A stretch of 19,374 nucleotides of DNA from Halomarinibacterium sp034670265 (lineage in GTDB: Bacteria > Bacteroidota > Bacteroidia > Flavobacteriales > Flavobacteriaceae), in the NCBI GenBank assembly GCA_034670265.1, contig JAXMNU010000009.1, positions 1 to 19,374 on the forward strand. Reading direction: 5' to 3'. The position numbers and the translations under genes are program-made. Positions within the stretch are counted from its first letter, which is position 1. Every line of letters begins with the position of its first letter. Shown in pieces: positions 15,009 to 19,374 of the stretch. The notes under the pieces were generated by a model. That model ran no database searches and was not told the origin of the DNA. It was given only the letters and a program-made list of their open reading frames with translations.

Positions 15009-16484
15009 TTAATACGCTTTTGCAAAAATTACTTTTCTAGCGGATGGTTTTCCAGTAACCATGCAACTTCCAGATGCATCATCACTATCAATAGGAATAC
15101 AACGAATTGTTGCTTTTGTTTCATTTTTTATTTGTTCTTCGGTTTCAGAAGTACCATCCCAATGGGCAAGAATAAATCCGCCTTTACTGTCAAGTACTTC
15201 TTTAAATTCAGTATAGGAAGCTACTTCGGTTGTGTTTTCCTTTCTGAAATCTATAGCTTTAGTATACAAATTTTTCTGAACTTCTTCAAGTAAATCCTTA
15301 ATTTTACTAGCGGCATCTTCCTTTTTCATCATTTCTTTTGAAAGTATATCACGACGAGCAACTTCTACCGTTCCGTTTTCAACATCCTTTGGTCCAATAG
15401 CGATACGTACGGGTACTCCTTTCAATTCATATTCATTAAACTTCCACCCCGGCTTATGAGTATCTCTGTTATCAAACTTCACCCTAATGCCTAAAGCTCT
15501 TAATTCTGTCATGAGTTCATTTGCCACTTTACTAGTTGCTTCAAATTGCTCATCATCTCTGTAAATAGGCACAATTACTACTTGGTCTGGTGCCAAATTA
15601 GGAGGTAACACCAATCCGTTATCATCACTATGCGTCATAATAAGTGCTCCAATTAATCGCGTAGAAACACCCCAAGAGGTAGCCCAAACATACTCTTGAT
15701 TCCCTTCTTTAGTAGCAAACTTTACATCGAATGCCTTTGCGAAATTTTGCCCAAGAAAATGTGATGTTCCAGCCTGTAGTGCTTTTCCGTCTTGCATTAA
15801 GGCTTCAATACAATAGGTTTCCAAAGCCCCTGCAAAACGTTCGCTTTCGGTTTTTAAACCTTTAATTACTGGAATTGCCATGAAATTTTCTACAAATTCT
15901 GCATAGATATTCATCATTTGTTCAGCTTCGGCAATAGCTTCATCTTTGGTCGCATGAGCAGTATGCCCTTCTTGCCATAAAAATTCGGCAGTTCTTAAAA
16001 ACAATCGTGTACGAAGTTCCCAACGCACCACATTTGCCCACTGATTTATTAAAAGTGGTAAATCTCTATAAGATTGAATCCATTTACGATAGGTATCCCA
16101 AATAATCGTTTCGGAAGTAGGTCGTACAATAAGTTCTTCTTCTAATTTTGCTTCAGGATCGACAATAATACCATTTCCATCTGGATCATTTTTTAAGCGA
16201 TAGTGAGTCACTACAGCACATTCTTTTGCAAAGCCATCTACATGGCTCGCTTCTTTACTGAAATAGGATTTAGGGATAAAAAGTGGAAAATAGGCATTTT
16301 GATGTCCGGTTTCTTTAAACATTCTATCCAATTCCGCCTGCATTCTTTCCCATATAGCAAAGCCGTAAGGTTTAATAACCATACAGCCTCTAACTCCTGA
16401 ATTTTCGGCTAAATCTGCCTTGATAACCAGCTCATTATACCATTTTGAGTAATCTTCCTCGCGTTTGGTTAAGTTTTTTCCCAT
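15009..16484 (-). CDS. proS: Prolyl-tRNA synthetase (archaeal/eukaryote-like type)
   Basis: Protein of 491 residues that charges tRNA-Pro with proline in the cytoplasm. The class II core includes VRGCMVIKPYGFAIWERMQ, then motif 2 with IVRPTSETIIW, NQWANVVRWE and FLRTAEFLWQEGHTAHAT, and motif 3 with TSWGVSTRLIGALIMTHSDD. The anticodon-binding domain follows (QVVIVPIYRD ... GWKFNEYELKGVPVRIAIGP). A C-terminal domain ends with IRCIP, GSCMVTGKPS and a terminal Tyr, as in the archaeal/eukaryotic form. Length and order show no editing insertion between motifs 2 and 3, unlike the longer enterobacterial ProRS. This shorter form is, as I know the family, usual in Bacteroidetes. It starts with ATG at 16484, 71 bases from the divergent lipoprotein start. 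No terminator hairpin is seen after its stop, so read-through into the tRNA-Glu promoter region is possible. Confidence 0.95.
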   Translation of the reverse strand: MGKNLTKREEDYSKWYNELVIKADLAENSGVRGCMVIKPYGFAIWERMQAELDRMFKETGHQNAYFPLFIPKSYFSKEASHVDGFAKECAVVTHYRLKNDPDGNGIIVDPEAKLEEELIVRPTSETIIWDTYRKWIQSYRDLPLLINQWANVVRWELRTRLFLRTAEFLWQEGHTAHATKDEAIAEAEQMMNIYAEFVENFMAIPVIKGLKTESERFAGALETYCIEALMQDGKALQAGTSHFLGQNFAKAFDVKFATKEGNQEYVWATSWGVSTRLIGALIMTHSDDNGLVLPPNLAPDQVVIVPIYRDDEQFEATSKVANELMTELRALGIRVKFDNRDTHKPGWKFNEYELKGVPVRIAIGPKDVENGTVEVARRDILSKEMMKKEDAASKIKDLLEEVQKNLYTKAIDFRKENTTEVASYTEFKEVLDSKGGFILAHWDGTSETEEQIKNETKATIRCIPIDSDDASGSCMVTGKPSARKVIFAKAY

Positions 16485-16555
16485 GATCCCTTATTTGGCA
16501 CAAATATTGTGTTTATGTTAAAAGTTATTTTGTCTCGGCAAAACTACTTATTTTT

Positions 16556-17611
16556 ATGATGTCCAACAATATTAAATTCAGTGTTATGCAAACCAATATA
16601 TTTTCCCTCAAAAAGTCCATCCCTTTTTTATTTCTGGGAATAGTCTCTCTATTTATAGTAAGCTGTAGTTCTTCACAAGGTGTTGCAGATAGAGATGGTA
16701 TATATTCTTCTAATACTGAAACAAATACTGAATATGCAACAGAAAATGAGGAAGACAGTAAGAATAACTACTACAAACAATATTTTAAATCTAAGTCTAG
16801 TCTTTATGAAGAACTTCCCGAAGAAGACGTAATTTTCACAGACATTGAAGCATATTCTACTACCGAAAGTTTGGACGACGACGGATATATAGTGACTGAA
16901 GAGAATGACTATGAAGAAGGTTATGGTGCTTGGGGAAATAATGGAGGTGATGTTACTGTAAATGTATATAATACTGGTTGGGCCGGTGCTGGATGGGGAT
17001 ATAATAACTGGTACGGTGGATGGTACGGTGCAGGCTGGGGACACGGAGGATGGTATCGCCCTTGGGGTTATTACAGTTATTGGGGAAATCCTTATTGGGG
17101 ATGGAATGTTGGTTACTGGGGTGGGTTTTATAACCCTTGGTACTGCCCCCCTTATTACTACAATCCATATATTAATAATGGATACTATGGACATGGCGGA
17201 TATTATGCAGCAAATTACAACAGAGGTAGAAGAAATAGTGATTATATAGCAGGTAGATCTTCCTATAACAGAGGGAGATCAAATGCCACTTCCTCAAGAA
17301 GAGGGTATAGTAATTCTGAAAGTTCAAGAAGATATTCTCGTGATAACTCTACCTATAGAGGAAGACCCAACACAAGTTCTACTAGACCTAATTCAGGTTA
17401 TTCAAGACCTAGTAATACTAGACCGAAAGTAGATTATAATCGTCCTAGCACAAATACACGTCCTAGCTATAACACGAGACCAAGTACAAACTCAAGACCC
17501 AGTTATTCTAGACCTTCTACAAGTCGTCCAAGTTCTGGATCTATTAATAGAGGTGGGGGATCTTCTAGAAGTAGTGGCGGACGAAGAGGTGGTGGACGCG
17601 GAGGCGAATAA
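16556..17611 (+). CDS. Low-complexity Gly/Trp/Tyr- and Arg/Ser/Pro-rich lipoprotein
   Basis: Predicted 351 residues. A lipoprotein signal ends in LFIVSC with Cys37 as the lipidation site. The internal Met11 (ATG at 16586) gives a more usual signal length and is the likelier start. Four zones follow. About 40-120 is acidic and rich in Ser, Thr, Glu and Asp. About 121-220 is extremely rich in Gly, Trp and Tyr (for example GWAGAGWGYNNWYGGWYGAG). About 222-320 is rich in Arg, Ser, Pro, Asn and Tyr, with repeated RPSYNTRPSTNSRPSYSRPS-like units. The tail is Gly/Arg/Ser-rich (RGGGSSRSSGG to RGGGRGGE). I do not recognise a named domain. The product is probably a surface-exposed, disordered, opposite-charged outer-membrane lipoprotein; adhesive or matrix behaviour would be inference. 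A FadL-type porin gene starts 27 bases downstream, so the two are probably co-transcribed. The long antisense frame at 16673-17194 is a by-product of this biased composition. Confidence 0.8.
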   Translation: MMSNNIKFSVMQTNIFSLKKSIPFLFLGIVSLFIVSCSSSQGVADRDGIYSSNTETNTEYATENEEDSKNNYYKQYFKSKSSLYEELPEEDVIFTDIEAYSTTESLDDDGYIVTEENDYEEGYGAWGNNGGDVTVNVYNTGWAGAGWGYNNWYGGWYGAGWGHGGWYRPWGYYSYWGNPYWGWNVGYWGGFYNPWYCPPYYYNPYINNGYYGHGGYYAANYNRGRRNSDYIAGRSSYNRGRSNATSSRRGYSNSESSRRYSRDNSTYRGRPNTSSTRPNSGYSRPSNTRPKVDYNRPSTNTRPSYNTRPSTNSRPSYSRPSTSRPSSGSINRGGGSSRSSGGRRGGGRGGE

Positions 17612-17638
17612 ACAATGTTTCATATTCAATATTTATAA

Positions 17639-19156
17639 ATGAAAAGAAAAATTTTCTTACTCATAGGGATAATTTCATTCTCTATTTTAAATGCCCAAAC
17701 TACAATTGATGCATTACGTTACAGTTCTGAAAACATTCAGGGAACCGCAAGATTCAATTCGTTAAGTGGAGCGTTTGGAGCTCTTGGTGGTGACCTTTCT
17801 GCCATAGATATAAACCCCGCAGGAAGTTCAGTGTTTCTAGAAAACACCATGGCTGCTACATTTTCAGTCTTCAATAAAACAAACAACACCAATTATTTTA
17901 ATTCTACTGTAAAAAATGAGTATTCAGATTTTGATATTGCAAGCTTAGGAGCTGTTTTTATTTTTGATAATTCTGACGAAAGTTCTAATTGGAAAAAATT
18001 CAGTTTAGGTATCAACTTTAATACTCATAATAATTACGATAATGAAGTTTTTGTCGAAGGGAATAACTCTATGAGTATTGGTAATTTCTTTTTGGACCAA
18101 GCTCAAGGAATTCCGCTAGATTTATTAGAATTACGCAGTGGAGAATCCATTTCAGATCTTTATGCTTTTCTTGGAGAAACTGAAGGTACACAGGCACAAA
18201 ACGCTTTACTTGGATACCAAGGTTATATTTTTGATCCAGCAGAAGATGATCCTTCAAATACGGCTTATACTTCAAATTTTGGCTCTGGAATGTACCGTCA
18301 AAATTATGCGCTTTTAACAAGAGGGTATGCGGGAAAGTATTCTTTTAATATTAGTACGCAATATAAAGATGATTTCTATTTTGGAATTAACTTTAATGCT
18401 CACACAATCGATTATAGACAAAGTACTTTTCTATTCGAAGATAATAATAACAGCAATAGTACAATTAAAAGAATCGATTTTGAAAATAATCTATCTGTGC
18501 TTGGAAATGGTTTTTCTATGCAAGCTGGAGCCATTGCAAAGATTAATGAAAACGTAAGGATTGGATTAACTTATGACACTCCTACTTGGTTTACTATTTC
18601 TGAAGAAACTACTCAATTTCTTGAAACATCATTTGAAGACAATAACGATTCATTTACCACTACTTTAAGTCCGAATATCATTAATGTATTTTCAGATTAT
18701 AAACTAAGCAGCCCTGGTAAAATTTCAGCAAGTGCTGCTTATATTTTTGGAAAGTCAGGGCTATTAAGTATTGATTATTCGTATAAAGATTATTCCTCAA
18801 TCAAATTTAAACCGACTTCAGACCCCTATTTTCGTTCATTAAATGATGCTATAAGTAACTCTTTAAAAGGTTCATCAACTATAAAATTAGGAGGTGAATA
18901 TAGAATTCAATGGGTAAGTTTACGTGGTGGTTTACAATTTTCTGAAAGCCCTTATGAGAACAAGAATATTCTTGACGATAAAAAAGGATATTCGCTTGGT
19001 TTAGGATTCAATTTTGGAAATTATAATCTTGATTTAGCATTTGTTAGAACCGAACAAAAATCTGAAGAGCAATTATTTAATTCTGGCTTATCCACTCCTT
19101 ATTCTTCTGAAGCAAATCAAAATAATTTCTTGTTCACTTTAGGGATTAACTTATAA
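17639..19156 (+). CDS. OmpP1/FadL/TodX family outer membrane transport protein
   Basis: Protein of 505 residues. A signal peptide (MKRKIFLLIGIISFSILNA, cleavage before Gln20) leads into the conserved N-terminal region GTARFNSLSGAFGALGGDLS followed by AIDINPAGSSVF, the NPAG element typical of the FadL plug. The remainder alternates short beta-strand segments with loops (FSLGINFNTHNNYD, FYFGINFNAHTID, VRIGLTYDTPTWFTISEE, GLLSIDYSYKDYSSIKFKP, IKLGGEYRIQWVSLRGGLQF, YSLGLGFNFGNYNLDLAFV) and ends in a beta strand, FLFTLGINL, as expected for an outer-membrane barrel. Known family members move long-chain fatty acids or other hydrophobic compounds across the outer membrane; Bacteroidetes members are often labelled hemin receptor without proof. 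The substrate here is unknown. It lies 27 bases behind the low-complexity lipoprotein gene, which suggests a shared surface role. Confidence 0.88.
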   Translation: MKRKIFLLIGIISFSILNAQTTIDALRYSSENIQGTARFNSLSGAFGALGGDLSAIDINPAGSSVFLENTMAATFSVFNKTNNTNYFNSTVKNEYSDFDIASLGAVFIFDNSDESSNWKKFSLGINFNTHNNYDNEVFVEGNNSMSIGNFFLDQAQGIPLDLLELRSGESISDLYAFLGETEGTQAQNALLGYQGYIFDPAEDDPSNTAYTSNFGSGMYRQNYALLTRGYAGKYSFNISTQYKDDFYFGINFNAHTIDYRQSTFLFEDNNNSNSTIKRIDFENNLSVLGNGFSMQAGAIAKINENVRIGLTYDTPTWFTISEETTQFLETSFEDNNDSFTTTLSPNIINVFSDYKLSSPGKISASAAYIFGKSGLLSIDYSYKDYSSIKFKPTSDPYFRSLNDAISNSLKGSSTIKLGGEYRIQWVSLRGGLQFSESPYENKNILDDKKGYSLGLGFNFGNYNLDLAFVRTEQKSEEQLFNSGLSTPYSSEANQNNFLFTLGINL

Positions 19157-19183
19157 CTATTTAAGAACAATCTAAATTAACCA

Positions 19184-19206
19184 AAAGCCCCTTTACAAGG
19201 GGCTTT
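19184..19206. terminator. Intrinsic terminator between convergent genes
   Basis: AAAGCCCCTT and AAGGGGCTTT form a perfect 10-base stem with a 3-base loop, followed by GTTTGTT on the plus strand. It lies 28 bases after the FadL-type gene and 28 bases past the stop of the minus-strand T9SS gene, so it can end both transcripts. Confidence 0.88.
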
Positions 19207-19233
19207 GTTTGTTATTAAATATGTGGATATTCG

Positions 19234-19374
19234 TTATCTCTTGAGACTAAAATGTCCTGTAAAAGTTTTGTTCGTTTCGTCTTCTGTATACTCTACTCTA
19301 AACCAGTAATCACTCGATGGCAGTGGTGACCCATTGTAGGTGCCATCCCACCCCTCTCCACTTGGGCTTATCTG
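19234..19374 (-). CDS. T9SS type B sorting (gliding-motility-associated C-terminal) domain, partial
   Basis: The minus-strand frame entering from the right edge gives 46 residues before TAA at 19236-19234. The motifs GEGWDGTYNGSPLPSSDYWF, VEYTEDE and the terminal GHFSLKR are the hallmark end of the CHU_C / type B sorting domain. This domain directs Bacteroidetes proteins through the type IX secretion system to the cell surface or medium. The rest of the protein lies outside the window, so its function cannot be stated. Its presence implies that the organism has a T9SS. Confidence 0.9.
   Translation of the reverse strand, partial: QISPSGEGWDGTYNGSPLPSSDYWFRVEYTEDETNKTFTGHFSLKR

Noticed and set aside
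16500..16512. CACAA-ATA-TTGTG dyad in the proS/lipoprotein divergent region
   Set aside because: Five-base arms only; overlaps a weak -7-like AATATTTG for proS, but neither element is strong enough to list.
16673..17194. A 173-residue antisense frame inside the low-complexity lipoprotein gene
   Set aside because: It is Ile/Ser/Pro/Val-rich as expected from the complement of Gly/Trp/Tyr/Asn codons, has no recognisable domain or start signal, and the sense frame has a clear lipoprotein signal and operon position.
1..19374. CRISPR arrays, insertion sequences, integrases or phage genes
   Set aside because: No regularly spaced direct repeats, transposase or integrase motifs or terminal inverted repeats were seen; gene order and codon use look like ordinary chromosome.

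Overview
The window is AT-rich chromosomal DNA that looks like a member of the Flavobacteriaceae (Bacteroidetes). The evidence is the signal peptides and Ser-Cys lipoboxes, TAnnTTTG-type -7 promoter boxes, little sign of Shine-Dalgarno sites, a type IX secretion (T9SS) type B sorting domain, an OmpP1/FadL porin, paired VCBS/ASPIC lipoproteins, and prolyl-tRNA synthetase of the type lacking the editing insert. No phage, insertion sequence, CRISPR array or rRNA gene is visible.

Region by region. (1) 1-1495, minus: the N-terminal part of a large secreted protein with proprotein-convertase P-domain repeats and an HYR domain. (2) A divergent intergenic region at 1496-1676 with two inverted repeats. 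(3) 1677-8361, plus: two tandem paralogous outer-membrane-type lipoproteins of about 1100 residues with FG-GAP/VCBS repeats and an ASPIC/UnbV domain. (4) 8446-8574, plus: a 42-residue hypothetical ORF that ends exactly where the opposite gene ends. Its likely terminator lies inside that opposite gene. (5) 12255 down to 8575, minus: a run of PASTA-domain membrane protein, rluD, yaaA, a frameshifted small membrane protein and a uracil-DNA-glycosylase-superfamily protein. (6) 12351-14531, plus: ddl, coaD and a TauE/SafE-type permease, closed by a strong bidirectional terminator. (7) 16484 down to 14587, minus: proS, then tRNA-Glu(UUC) and rpsT behind their own near-consensus promoter. (8) 16556-19156, plus: a low-complexity Gly/Trp/Tyr- and Arg-rich lipoprotein followed by an OmpP1/FadL-family outer membrane protein, closed by a terminator. 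(9) 19374 down to 19234, minus: the last 46 residues of a T9SS type B cargo protein.

Functionally this is mostly a housekeeping neighbourhood (peptidoglycan precursor synthesis, CoA synthesis, rRNA modification, translation) set between surface and secreted proteins. PASTA-rluD and ddl-coaD diverge from a 95-base region that carries a TATTTTTG box on each strand. I see no convincing new multi-gene system. The items most worth a second look are the frameshifted ORF at 9242-9654, the strand-asymmetric terminator inside the glycosylase gene together with the abutting 42-codon ORF, the tandem VCBS/ASPIC lipoproteins with a C-terminal block identical in protein but not in DNA, and the odd composition of the lipoprotein next to the FadL gene.
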